Assembly: GCA_903813345.2 (NCBI GenBank)
Contig: CAIIXF020000010.1
Span: 33,347,425-33,411,424 of the forward strand
Direction of reading: 5' to 3'
Source: Owenia fusiformis
Lineage: Eukaryota > Annelida > Polychaeta > Sabellida > Oweniidae
DNA: 64,000 nt
Part shown: positions 10,687 to 22,300 of the stretch, piece after piece
Layout of the letters: each line of letters begins with the position of its first letter
Numbering within the stretch: the first letter of the stretch is position 1
Position numbers and translations under genes: made by a program
Notes under the pieces: generated by a model
The model's database searches: none
Seen by the model: only the letters and a program-made list of their open reading frames with translations
What the model was told of the DNA's origin: nothing

Positions 10687-11264
10687 CATGCTCCACTTGG
10701 ACCAAACAAGTCAAAATATACCATTACTAATCCAGTCAAAGTTGGCAGTCCAATGGACACGACCAACAATCTCCAATCATACCTCCCCAGTGGTATTCTC
10801 TTATTCTTCACGACTAATACAAATGCGCCTATGGCGGTGAAAATCACGATGATGGCCTGCATGAATATGAACTCATTTAGGAGGAAACCTAAGATGATGC
10901 ATGGTAGGTCAGGAACATGGTCGTATAGAGCAATCATTATGCAGTGGTCAGTAATATGGGCAATGCTCAAAAAAAGATCGCACAGAGCGAGGTAGATAAC
11001 CAAGCGTTCGGGTAACTTCCATGTCCAAAATGGCCGATTCTGACGTTTCCCCATTACAATAAGATAAACAATCAGACCAAAACTGAAGCAAATGCTAATA
11101 AAGAGACTGGAAACTCCTCCAAACTGTAATATCCAAAACCAAACTCCCGGCTGTCCTAACACAGGTAGAGAAATGGGTCCGTCATCTCGTAGTGTTGTCA
11201 TTTTCGCTGAGTTGTTGCATGTACTCACTATTGCTGTTGTGGACGGTACAAGTACTATAGACAT
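10687..11264 (-). CDS. Seven-transmembrane receptor, exon 1 (N-terminus to TM4), cAMP-receptor-like GPCR
   Basis: The exon starts at ATG (11264) and gives a short Ser/Thr-rich N-terminus with an N-x-S sequon. TM1 follows (W-F-W-I-L-Q-F-G-G...), then TM2 (L-V-I-Y-L-A-L-C-D-L-F-L-S-I-A-H), TM3 beginning after L-P-C with the conserved Cys, and TM4 (W-R-L-L-V-V-S-I-G-L-P). It ends G-P-S-G-A-W across a TG/GTGAGT donor in phase 2. The lack of a DRY motif after TM3 and of NPxxY in TM7, and the 'C-D...H' TM2 signature, argue against an ordinary rhodopsin-class receptor. They suit the cAMP-receptor-like (class E-related/GPR157-like) group found in invertebrates. Ligand and G protein cannot be told from sequence. 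An upstream non-coding exon is possible. Confidence 0.8.
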
Positions 11265-11299
11265 TTTGAAAGAATTTAAGATGTCTTATTTCGAAATTG

Positions 11300-14160
11300 A
11301 TGTGGCGTGTGTTACCCTTTTAATAACAACGTAAGGTTTGGGTAGACAATATCCAGTTTTATTTCCTAGATACTCAATTCTTTCGCATTATTACTGATAA
11401 ACAAGATGATATTTGAACAAATATTTTCATAATGACGATTAATCACCTAAATGACTATCACCAATCTTCTTTAAAATGTCTTTGAGTTATTTTCAACGGC
11501 TTGCAGTTACTTTAACAATTAAAAAACTTTAGAATCATCTTCCTATATACAAACTTATATCGTAAGCTCTCTAATATCCATTTCTTTATTTTGCTCGATG
11601 GAACAGAATATACGAATTACAAAATAAATGGAAGTGAGCTTTGCCACTTTAGTTTATTGCAGAATCAATGTGTTACTTGCATGGGGAAATACATGGATGT
11701 ATACATAAAGTACAAACATTGGTTATAATGGGTCAATAATGATCTCTAAAACGTGTAATTTGACAGTCTGCTAAATACATGACAGAGTTCGTCCATTAAG
11801 CGAGATCATCATCATGGCTTTGAAGAAGTATGACAAATACTATTTAGCGAAATTTATTGATCCGGGCCATTAAAAACCCAAATCAAATATGAAAAGGCAC
11901 GCGATCTATGATGAAATATGATGACACGAAACAAAGTAAATTTACCTTCACTTGGCTAAAAAACCAAAAAAGGCAAAAAGGCAAATGCCTTTCTAGATAC
12001 AAATTCTATATTGTGTTTAAAATTGTGTTGTGTATTTACCGTGGTAAATATTCGCCATTTATAGCATTAGAACAGCATTCAACGATGTCTTCTTCTCCCA
12101 GGGCACGGGCGACTTACGCTCCATTGCAGTAGCCTCTGAGTAGCCCCACCCTTCCCACCCCCATTCTTCGTGGGTAACGACCGTTACAAAGTCCTAGCTG
12201 CACGATCCCAACTGTCGTGAAGTACTAAAAAGTTAGTAACCCATAGTTAGTAATGGAAAACAACTCAATATTTTTTTTATAAATAATAACATCACAATGT
12301 CTACACTTGATCAATCAAGTAAATTATGTCACCAGTTGTTCATGATGTCATTCTTACAGTTTCATTGCAGCCTACAAAGTATATATCATCATAAATCTAG
12401 CCAGTATACCAACGTTTTGTCGTTAACCAAAAAGAAGCCAGGACTCATTGGAAAGGCCTTTCCACCAGATGCATATACGTGCAATTTGAATATAAATTTC
12501 TCATCATCAAAAGTAGTCTAGATTTTTAAAGTTATTAAATCAGATACAGAGTCTGCCATTATTGATAGAAACACAACTGCACGACAAACGTCAAAAGGCT
12601 CAGTTTGAACATTTTGATCGTTGACTTAAACGATTACGAAGCCTCACAAAGGAGTTTAACATATTTTTTAAATAATATCTCTTGTTGACTTTTGCCCACC
12701 AAAATATTTTAAATTGGCTTTAATATTGGGTTCATTTGTTTCTTAGATAGCAATTCTGTATAAAGTTAAACAGTCTTGCTAAAACACTACTTTGGCAGCT
12801 ATTAATTATTATTTACTTGTAAGGATGTTTCATTTAATAATGCGCATACGCTTGAATCGCTGAAACACATTTTTGTTATTGGTAAAAAATACTAAACTAA
12901 CAGCAGCTATAGACTTTGAAAACCGTTTTACATACACGGCTGTGGTCTTAAGTTTAGTAGTTCCTCGATTTAAAAGTAGGTGCCGGATGTAGGCTTTGAG
13001 TTTGAAGACGCCATCAACAATAGGCCTAGTATTGAATTGAATGCGTGACCTGGTGTAACTAATACTTTCGAAAGTGACACTATGAAGAGTGATGTAGAGC
13101 TTTGGAAAGTGACAACTTGATCTCAATACAACAGAAGTGGATTACTACTAACTTCTTTGGAAATATTACTGGCGTGAAGTGCGTTTGTGCTATACCAAGT
13201 GGGCATTAAAAACGGGCCGTACTTTGATACTTGTTGAATGTTGACTCTAAAATCTTCTCATGTCCGCTTCTGAGTCTCCTTAAGAGTAAATTTTCTCCAG
13301 TAGATAAATCTTAACAAGAATGGCCCACTTCGTTTGCAATAAACGCGATCATCAGTCTTTCGCACACAATCCCAAATAGGATAGTTTCTAAGTAGAAGAA
13401 AAAGCAATGAAATCTAGTGCTGCCATCTTTTATTCAGCTTTAATTTGGGCTAGAGTTTCATTCACTACATGCTCAAATCTTGGAAAAGTTGCTTAATTTC
13501 ATGATTTATCAAAGAGTGTTTGTTGAATCTGTATAAAACTTGAATGATATACCACATGATGACCATGTTTATGTACATGTTGTGATTAAACATGCAAATG
13601 TTGGTTGACATACAAATAATCCAAGGTTTTAAAGAATTTTAGCATTGCATCTATGGACATTTGGTCCAAGTTTTTTTAAATTATCATAGAAAATTATTCA
13701 AATTACATAACTGTGTAAATCAAAGCTATTATAGGAGAAAACATTTCACTGAATTCAAATACACCATTTAAAAGAAGGTAATGTAAGTCATTAAAGGTCT
13801 AATATACAAATATCTTAACATCTCACGAAAAACGAGATTTAGCGAGATTTCAAAAGCTATATGGAAATTATACTATTATGGAAACTCTTTTTCATATACA
13901 TACACGACGCTAATTTTCTTCACATTCTCCATCAAACACTTATCATAAACATTTCTTAAGCACGTTCTTCTATTCAGTCAGAGAAAAACGTATTTATTCA
14001 GCCAAACCTGTGGCCCGATCTGGCAGAAGAGTTTCTTTGACAATACAGCCAGACAATTTTTCCAGACAAGACTTGATTAGTTCGTTTCACATGGGTGTAG
14101 CGCTCGCTCTACTTACACCCGACAGGTGATGTAGTATGGATCACATACCTCTTAATACCT
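11300..14160. other. Intergenic, no gene seen
   Basis: Only short unconvincing frames occur on either strand, with no recognisable domain or consistent splice-site series. Promoter elements of the GPCR would lie just above 11264 but none is distinctive. Near 14095-14123, 'gggtgta...tacaccc' forms a small stem-loop. Confidence 0.5.
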
Positions 14161-14170
14161 ACATGTACCT

Positions 14171-14561
14171 ACAGTAAAAATTTTAATGTTTGGAACTACT
14201 TTGAATTTAAAAAATAAGCAATCAAATGACTATATTGCAACAGTATATGAAAAAATGGAAACATGTACAATTCTTAACTTTTGTATATTTCAGATAGTTA
14301 TGCATAATGTGCAGCAAAGCTGTGGCCTTTTGTAATTTAGTGAGTTTCAGGCATGTTAATTTTTTCGAAAATAACATGGCAGAGAAGCATCAAAATATAA
14401 GAGGCCACAGATATGATAGCTAAACTACAAAACAAACAAAAATATACAAAAGTTAAGACATGTATAAATGTTTCCATTTTTACATAATCTGTTTCAATAT
14501 GGTTCTTTGATTGCTTATTTTTTAGATTCAAAGTAGTTCTAAACATTTAAAATTTTACTGT
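14171..14561. repeat. ~390-bp inverted repeat (foldback MITE-like)
   Basis: The left arm, about 14171-14330, begins 'acagtaaaaattttaatg' and includes 'ataagcaatcaaa', 'aaaaatggaaacat', 'cttaacttttgtatattt' and 'gctgtggcct'. All recur as reverse complements in the right arm, about 14400-14561, ending 'aaaattttactgt'. A ~60-bp loop separates them. There is no internal gene and the target-site duplication was not resolved. Confidence 0.85.
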
Positions 14562-15169
14562 ATATGTGCCGCGCCGACCCCCTTTTTGAGTATTTTTTCC
14601 ATCTCGAGATTGAAAGTTTCCATTGTAGCCTACACTTTCTCTCAGACTTATAAAAGGGGAGTAAATTTCCTTAAGTATTGGTATATTAACTACAAAATCC
14701 ACTTATTAGGTGATTTGTCCCAGACCTCGCCAATTGACTTAAAAAGGCTCTCTCTTCGACCATGGGCTTTCAACTAGATTTTTTTCCTCTCAGACTGGTC
14801 AGGTTGTATATACCCAAAGCCAAAATTGCCCGTGCTGCACATACTTACCCAAATTATTTAGAATGAGTTGAGCTCTTCAGAAAATGTAGATGATTTTGAA
14901 AAAAATTGAAATCAGTCGTTAAGTTATTGGAAGTTGTAAGAATTTGTTACAGACGCCGATCGCCAACTGCCTAACACAAACCGCCGACCGCCGTCAAAAA
15001 AATGGAGACCATAACAATATGTCACCACTTTTTGCTGGTGACATAATAACAAAAACTAGTAATAATTATCATAAAAATCGTTTTTATTTAGTTTCAATCC
15101 GCCAAGTATTTACAATAATATTTTTATTTTCTATATTACATTAGGTTTCCTTGATTATAAAATATCAAT

Positions 15170-15360
15170 AATGCTCAGCTTTTTTTCCTTAGATTTGATA
15201 TACCACACCTTATGAATTTAAAATGCCACATTTTCATTATATTAGGTTTAAAATGTGACACTTTTTCCTACCATAAGATCACATAATTCTATCTTAGGTT
15301 CCAAATGTTGCCCTTTCACTATTTTAGGTTTAAATGTCACACTTTTTTTAAATTCCTTCA
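15170..15360. repeat. Degenerate ~60-bp tandem repeat
   Basis: Three to four units share 'aggtttaaaatgtgacactttttcc' in variant forms. Confidence 0.55.
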
Positions 15361-15804
15361 TTTCTCACTGATTTAATTCAATTTACTTTATTTATGTAAG
15401 GGAAAGCGGCAATATCGATATTTCATACAAGGCCCATATACAATCAATAAAATTCCCTAATTTATGCCATAATTTACACATAAATTTTGATCTACAAAAT
15501 ATGTAAAATGACAATACATTTTGACTAGCAAAATGACACATTTGGTAAGTAAATAATACTATAATATTATCTTGAGTGAATAGTATTTATTAAAATCATG
15601 TTTTTGGCATTTCTTGTTGTCATGTGAATGCATAATTTGAGTTTTAATTTCACACAAATAATTGCGAATTTAGAAATAAGTTTGAATTTAGAAGAATGTT
15701 TGACAGCAAAATAGAAATAATTAATCAACTTTATAAATTTACATTAAATAATGCACATTTTAAGCATACATATATGATGTACATTAAATGTTGTAACATT
15801 AAAC

Positions 15805-16135
15805 TTTTTATTTGACATTGCAGTTTGACTCCATCTGCATCAAACAGCTGTTTAGTGCATACTTAAACAGTACTAATCAAGCAAATTGCTGTTATGACAA
15901 CAGTGGTGTGCAGCATTGCTATGGAAACCGAGCACAGCCAGCAGTGAGAACAGCTTTGTTTGATATGGGCAGTTTATCCTTATTTGGCAGTACACTGTGT
16001 AGTGTGAATAATCCCACAATGCAACAAATGTCACATGACCTAGGAATGCATTGTGGGAATGTCACCTCATTTACTTGGCATAATTTTTATGATTTGAGGT
16101 ATGTCTTGATGGAATGTAACCAAATACTATTTTAA
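15805..16135 (+). other. Open stretch of unknown nature with a 12-bp inverted repeat
   Basis: A plus-strand frame of about 107 codons lies between an acceptor-like 'catttgacattgcag' and a donor-like 'gaggtatgtc' at about 16097. It encodes a Cys-, Asn- and Gln-rich peptide that I do not recognise. Inside it 'tcccacaatgca' (about 16012) is mirrored by 'tgcattgtggga' (about 16047). It may be an exon of an unseen plus-strand gene, or a repeat fragment. The evidence is too weak for a gene call. Confidence 0.25.
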
Positions 16136-16184
16136 ATAATTACACTTTAGTTATCACATGTTGCACAAATAACATAATTACATG

Positions 16185-16440
16185 TATGCAAGATCATGAT
16201 TACAAACAAAATGTCTAGAATAAACATATGTCATTAATATCATGATAGCACATATGCAAGATCATGATTACAAACAAAATGTCTTGATTCAACATGTAAT
16301 TAATATCATGATTGCACATATGCAAGATCATGAGTAAACATATACAATATAACATATATGTAATATCATGAGTAAACATATGCAACATCATAACATGTAA
16401 TATCATGATTACGCATACATAACATATATGCTATTACATT
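16185..16440. repeat. ~69-bp tandem repeat, catgatta-rich
   Basis: Units of the type 'gcaagatcatgattacaaacaaaatgtct...aatatcatgat.gcacatat' recur three to four times with decay to the right. Confidence 0.7.
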
Positions 16441-17157
16441 ATTACTAAATAAGTGAAACAGAGAAGAGATCATATTGTCATACAGTTTAAACAAAATCAG
16501 GAACACAATTTCTTTAATTTGTATAAATAAACAGAACCACATATGTTCACTAGAAACATACCCTCATTGAGATTGAATACTTCCCAAAGATTATTTTTCT
16601 GTAATTAACAATTTGAAATATGACCACTTCATTTAATGTTAAATAATCTATTTCCTGAAATTATATAACACACCATTCTAAATAGGCTTTGATGTCTTTG
16701 AATCTTTCTCACTAAAATGGTGGATATATTATGTAACGCTGAAGTATAAACCAGTGATGTAGTAATCAGTAAATATATGTATCATGTAGCCTGATAATGA
16801 TATTGAAAATTGTGATTACATTATGTACCACAAAAGTATTACCCACATGTGGCTATTTCAATCTGCCTTCCCTATTTTGCAGATGCTGGATAACAAGATC
16901 TGAAAGATTTCCCACTGGAATGATCATTGTAATGATTTACTGCAAAAATTTGATATATCCTTATGTATATTTCATAATTTGATGCGCACTAACACCATAT
17001 TTAACAATTTACTGTAGCATATGTTAATTTTGCTTTAACCACATACATTTCCCGTTTGGGGATAGTTAAGATTGTGAAAACTGCTCTTTTCATTCAAACA
17101 TGTTTTACAGTCATGCATGAGGACACTGATATCATGTATTAAATCCATAATTAAAAA

Positions 17158-17292
17158 TGTACGTCTGCTCATGCTTTTTATTTCATTCAATTTCTCTCCA
17201 AATTTTGAATGAAGTGTCTGATTTTTTGGCATTTCTATACAATTTAGAATGGTAACTACATGCCTGTTTACTTTATTCTTTGTTACATTCAC
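17158..17292 (-). repeat. Dispersed ~130-bp element, outlying copy
   Basis: This has the same consensus as the element found in the exchanger introns: 'gtctgctcatgc', 'tttctct', 'tttgaatgaagtgtctgatttt', 'catttctatacaattta', 'catgcctgtttactttatt'. It is the leftmost copy in the window and lies beyond the 3' end of the exchanger gene. Confidence 0.8.
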
Positions 17293-18538
17293 TATTTGTC
17301 ACTCTGTTTAAGAAATTTAATTTAAATCATGGATGAACATTTTTAAGAATACACATATCACAGCCAATAGCCTTGAAAATATATAGATAGAATCTAAAAA
17401 TTTGTTTGGAAAGTTATCCTAACAATTCACATCAAGTGTCTTCTTTATCTCAATTGTTGTTTCAAATACCCAATGTTCATATATACTGCTCAACATATAA
17501 TGGTAGTTTCTGTAAGTGATTGATTTTAAAGGAAATTATGACAGGATTTGGATGTGTATATACAGTTTATAATTAATGATATCATATTTATTAAATATTT
17601 CAATAAAATTTTATGGAAGTGAAAAGTTGAGTCCCTACACTAGATTCTAACAATGATATATCATCACAGAAATAACAACATTTAAATTGAAAAAATATAA
17701 TTCAAATTTATATATGATATTTTTCAATATGTGTCAAATAAGTTCCAAACAAAACTATACTATCAATAAGAAATCCACAAAGAGACACTTCAAAAAGCAT
17801 TTTTTCATTTTTACTTAATTCTTTCAGTTCAGTTTTTTCCAGGCCAGCTGTAAACTGACCCTAAAATATGTGAGACTTATTGAACACTCTGTGCTCTTAA
17901 ATAAGTTCTAAGGGATTTTAACTAATTGAAAACCAGGTACTGTTAAAATAAGTAACTGAGAAATATGTTTTATTTTTATGGAAAGAAAATTCAATCAATC
18001 TACTTGTACACATATACACATATATATTTAAGTTTGAAGTTATTTTTTTGGCAAAAATGCATTTTTTATTTGAACCGTTTTTCTACTGAAACTGATCTTC
18101 TTTCTTCTGAATTCATGAGAATCACACCTCCACTTGAAACATTGTTATGGTTACTATATTCTAATAACCCTTGTCATGTTTTTGTACAAAATAAGTTAGT
18201 TACCATAACATAGAATGTGTCCATATCACAAATAATTTCAGGTTCTAACAGCGTCACCTTTCTGAAATATGACAACATAAATGCACCATGCATGGAATGT
18301 CACCATATCACAAATAATGTCATATTTCTAACATAATAGGGCATTTGTCATCTTAAGTGGAATATGTCCCCATATTACAGGAATAGATCAGACTGTTTTA
18401 CATACTGCTAATTTTAAGATATACGATTGTCACATTAATGGAAGTAATGACATAAATATCTTGGCACATTGTTTCTTAAGATTCATTTTCCTCCAAAATT
18501 TCTAATGTATAGTGTGGGCAGAAGAAAGTGGAACATCA

Positions 18539-18544
18539 TTTATT
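18539..18544 (-). promoter_or_regulatory. Candidate poly(A) signal for the exchanger gene
   Basis: AATAAA on the minus strand lies about 640 nt past the exchanger stop codon at 19180. It is the first clear one I noticed downstream. No downstream GU-rich element was checked in detail. Confidence 0.3.
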
Positions 18545-18709
18545 ACAAGAATCAGTTGGACACCCTGTCTAACAATTATCATTTATAAATTATATCCTTG
18601 TTGTTGCATTCATTGTCAACAATTGACCATTTCCACCTTGACTCGTACTTATGAAGTCAACGATTGGCACTTTCCATACATGACATTTGCAACTCTGTTG
18701 CATATCAAT

Positions 18710-18810
18710 TCCAAGATTGACATTTGTCATTCAATGGTTGATATTCAATGGTTGACATTTGTCATTCAATGGTTGACATTTGTCACTCAATGTTTTGACA
18801 TTTGTCATTC
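18710..18810. repeat. ~24-bp tandem repeat
   Basis: 'attgacatttgtcattcaatgg' repeats about four times with small changes, in the presumed 3' UTR/flank of the exchanger gene. Confidence 0.75.
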
Positions 18811-19179
18811 CCTTCCCTCTGGAAGGGAACCTAAAATGAGGAATTTGGAACACTGCCAATATATAAAATTATGTCTCTATCATTTGCTGCCAACCCTTTG
18901 TAGACTTTAGATGACATCTTTAAGAGTTTCATCTGATTACTATTTACCTATGGGCCTCTGCTGGTTAATGTATTTGGCAATAACAGTAAACACTTCACTG
19001 TTCCTCATTTTTGATTTGGCATTTTTGATTTGTGCATCACCATGACTACATGTAGTAAATATTCACTGCATTATGGGATCAAGATAATTGACCTTGACCT
19101 CAGATCAAGAACTAACCCAACTTTTAAAGCTCGAGTAATCACACTTTTATATGGAGAATAATGATCTCCATTTTTGACT

Positions 19180-19314
19180 CTATAGGTTAAATTCAATTAA
19201 TCCATAAGCGTTCAAAGACGATATGAGAATGTAGATGAACCACAATAGAAACAGGAAAAGACAGCAGCCCCATTTTATCAATTTATTAGCGCCACCTAGT
19301 TCTCCTCCAATAAA
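19180..19314 (-). CDS. NCX exon 17 (last coding exon, final TM)
   Basis: The acceptor TTGTATTTTCAG opens phase 0 on F-I-G-G-E-L-G-G, the conserved turn before the last membrane helix of NCX. A hydrophobic span ([18 protein letters not shown]) and a short tail follow, with stop TAG at 19180-19182. It was recognised from the G-G-E-L-G-G motif and the L-W-F-I-Y...S-S-L pattern typical of the family. The frame is too short to stand out on its own. Confidence 0.92.
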   Translation of the reverse strand, partial: FIGGELGGANKLIKWGCCLFLFLLWFIYILISSLNAYGLIEFNL

Positions 19315-22300
19315 CTGAAAATACAACATTCAGAGGAACGATTAGAAGAAAATCTGATGGAGTGAAATTAAGTTATCTCAATTTATGCTTTATTAAATCA
19401 AAATTATATAATCTTAAACATCAACTATCCTATTAGCATGATTAAATATCACCACCGAGATGTACACATTAATTGATATTCTGACAACTGGTAAAAATAC
19501 ATGTCAGGCCCATAGTTCGATGGGTTCGAGGTTCGAGCAAACCCCCCCCCCTGGCCAAAAAATCTTTCAAAACCAAGCAGTTTTTCACCATTCTGAGCAC
19601 TTTTTAAGTGATTTTGGCTATTTTTGAACCAAGTGTCACATGTCAACCACCCTGGAATTTTTCAAAAAGTGAACCCCCTTGGCAAATCCTGGCTATGGGC
19701 CTGCATGTAATACAAAAAGTGTGATAATAAATGGTGGCTTTAACAATTTATCTCTGCTTGGAGACATAACTATAGATTTTGACATACCTTCCGCCTTATA
19801 AATAACATAATTATACAGGATACGCCGCATACAGCGAACACTAAAACTGACTGGAACAGGTTTGCAGTTGGCACATAAAATGTTTTGTTCGTCGCCATTC
19901 CGTAGATTACGCTTATTACCCATGGAAGACCAAGTCCCAAGAATACATTGACACTATTTGAACCTGAAAACATTCCAAATGTAATTTTACGAAAAAATAA
20001 TGTTTGAATCTACCAATATACATTAAAGAGTCATATCATGCAAATACCACTATTTGATATTTCTAATAAACAATCTGCGATAATCAAAGTTAAATGCCGA
20101 TAGCCAACGAGGAGGTAAAATCTACATAGAGGTTATCAACATGTGTGCTTTCGCTTTTAACCTGTAATGTTTCCTATGGCAGCGTCTGCGTATTGATCAT
20201 GAAGAGCTGCAGTTCTGCTGGCGAAGGTATCAGGGAGACTTGTTCCTAATGCAACTATAGTGATACCAGTAACAGCTGTCTTAATGCCTATAGTACAGCC
20301 AAGTAGATGACCAAGCTGTAAAAAAAGGGATAACACACAATTATGGTCAAGTTTTAAAATGTAAAATAGAGTGCAAAAGAGAGGAGAAAGCAAGGAATAA
20401 AGTAAAAAGACATGTAATTAATACTCCAAATTGTATAGAAATATAAAGAAGTGATATACTTTATTCAAATTTTCGAGAGAAATGAGAGGAATTAGCAAGG
20501 AATAAAGAAAATAGACATGTAATTAATACTCCAAATTGTATAGAAATGTAAAGAAGTGATATACTTTATTCAAATTTTAGAGAGAAATGAGAGGAATTAG
20601 CAAGGAATAAAGTAAAAAGACATGTAATTAATACCCCAAATTGTATAGAAATGTAAAGAAGTGATATACTTTATTCAAATTTTAGAGAGAAATGAGAGGA
20701 GTTAGCAAGGAATAAAGTAAATAGACATGTAATTAATACCCCAAATTGTATAGAAATGTAAAGAAGTGATATACTTTATTCAAATTTTAGTGAGAAATGA
20801 GAGGAATTAGCAAGGAATAAAGTAAATAGACATGTAATTAATACCCCAAATTGTATAGAAATGTAAAGAAGTGATATACTTTATTCAAATTTTAGAGAGA
20901 AATGAGAGGAATTAGCAAGGAAAAAAGAAAATAGACATGTAATTAATACTCCAAATTGTATAGAAATGTAAAGAAGTGATAAACTTTATTCAAATTTTAG
21001 AGAAAAATGAGAGGAATTAGCAAGGAATAAAGTAAATAGACATGTAATTAATACCCCAAATTGTATAGAAATGTAAAGAAGTGATATACTTTATTCAAAT
21101 TTTAGTGAGAAATGAATGATGTGAGCATATCACATAAAGGGTGCAGATTTATATGAAATTTCGTACCTGTTCAACTAGTAAAGTCAGCACACCAGTAAAT
21201 ACGAGTGAGGAAATAAATGTTGGCCAAGCCCCGAGATATTGCCTGAAAAATTTAAATATACAAACATATCAATCCAGAATTTGAATGAAATATTTCAAAA
21301 AAAAATTGTTATACATGTAGGACCAATGTAATTTTCAAAATACTGATTGATATCTGAAATATAGTTATGCTTTGACATAGCATATTTCTATTTTTACATA
21401 ATATATTTAAGGAATAAAGACCAAGATTTTATGATTTATGGCGTACTATATGACCAAAACATTTATTCTGTTCATTGTTAAAAGACCGAAATCGCCGCTA
21501 CGCGATTGAGGCCTTTGACAATGGCCAGAATAATTTTGAGGTCATATATTTGACATAAGTCATAAAATCGAGGTCTTTGTTATGATTGTAATATGAGAAA
21601 CAGACAAGTAACACAACTATTCACATTTATGAATTTTAGCGGTCATACATACTCCAATATAGACCAGAAAATCCATTGTTCTAGCTATTGTGACGTAACG
21701 TATCATATTAGAATTGATTTTATAAAACGTTAAGTGATGTACAGTACATAGAATCTGTAAGGTGGATCTTTTTCAAGTTATCAATTTATTTCTAATGTGG
21801 ATTTTAAGGCCTGTAGATTTTTTCAATGATGTTTTCACTGGATGATCTTTAGCTATTGATGTATTGAGATTTAAAAAGATATTAACAGGCAAAATGTCAC
21901 CACCTACAATTCAATTGTTACAGATGTCAAGCGCCGAATGCCAGACAGCAGACACCAACCATTGTCACAAAAAATGGAGACCTTAATATTAAGTGACATA
22001 AAAATAGGAAGTTTAGAATAAAGGTACAAAAGCTATCACTTACTTTGGGGGTATGAAGGCAAAAATAACCTTCCAGAAAAATGTTAGGAAGTGGAGTGTG
22101 TAGTCGTACCACTTGAGGGGAATGTCAACGCCATCATCATCCTTGTCACATTCCACACTCATAGCACTACAATAGAGAAATGTGTCGTATACATTACATA
22201 ATATGTTATACATATATTGTCAATATAATTGGTATTATTTTACAATTTCAGATAGGATATACATTTATCGTGTCATATTGCATTACATTACAATATATAT

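Noticed and set aside
10753-11334. Plus-strand frames of 80 codons
   Set aside because: They are antisense to the GPCR first exon, which has clear transmembrane and splice evidence.
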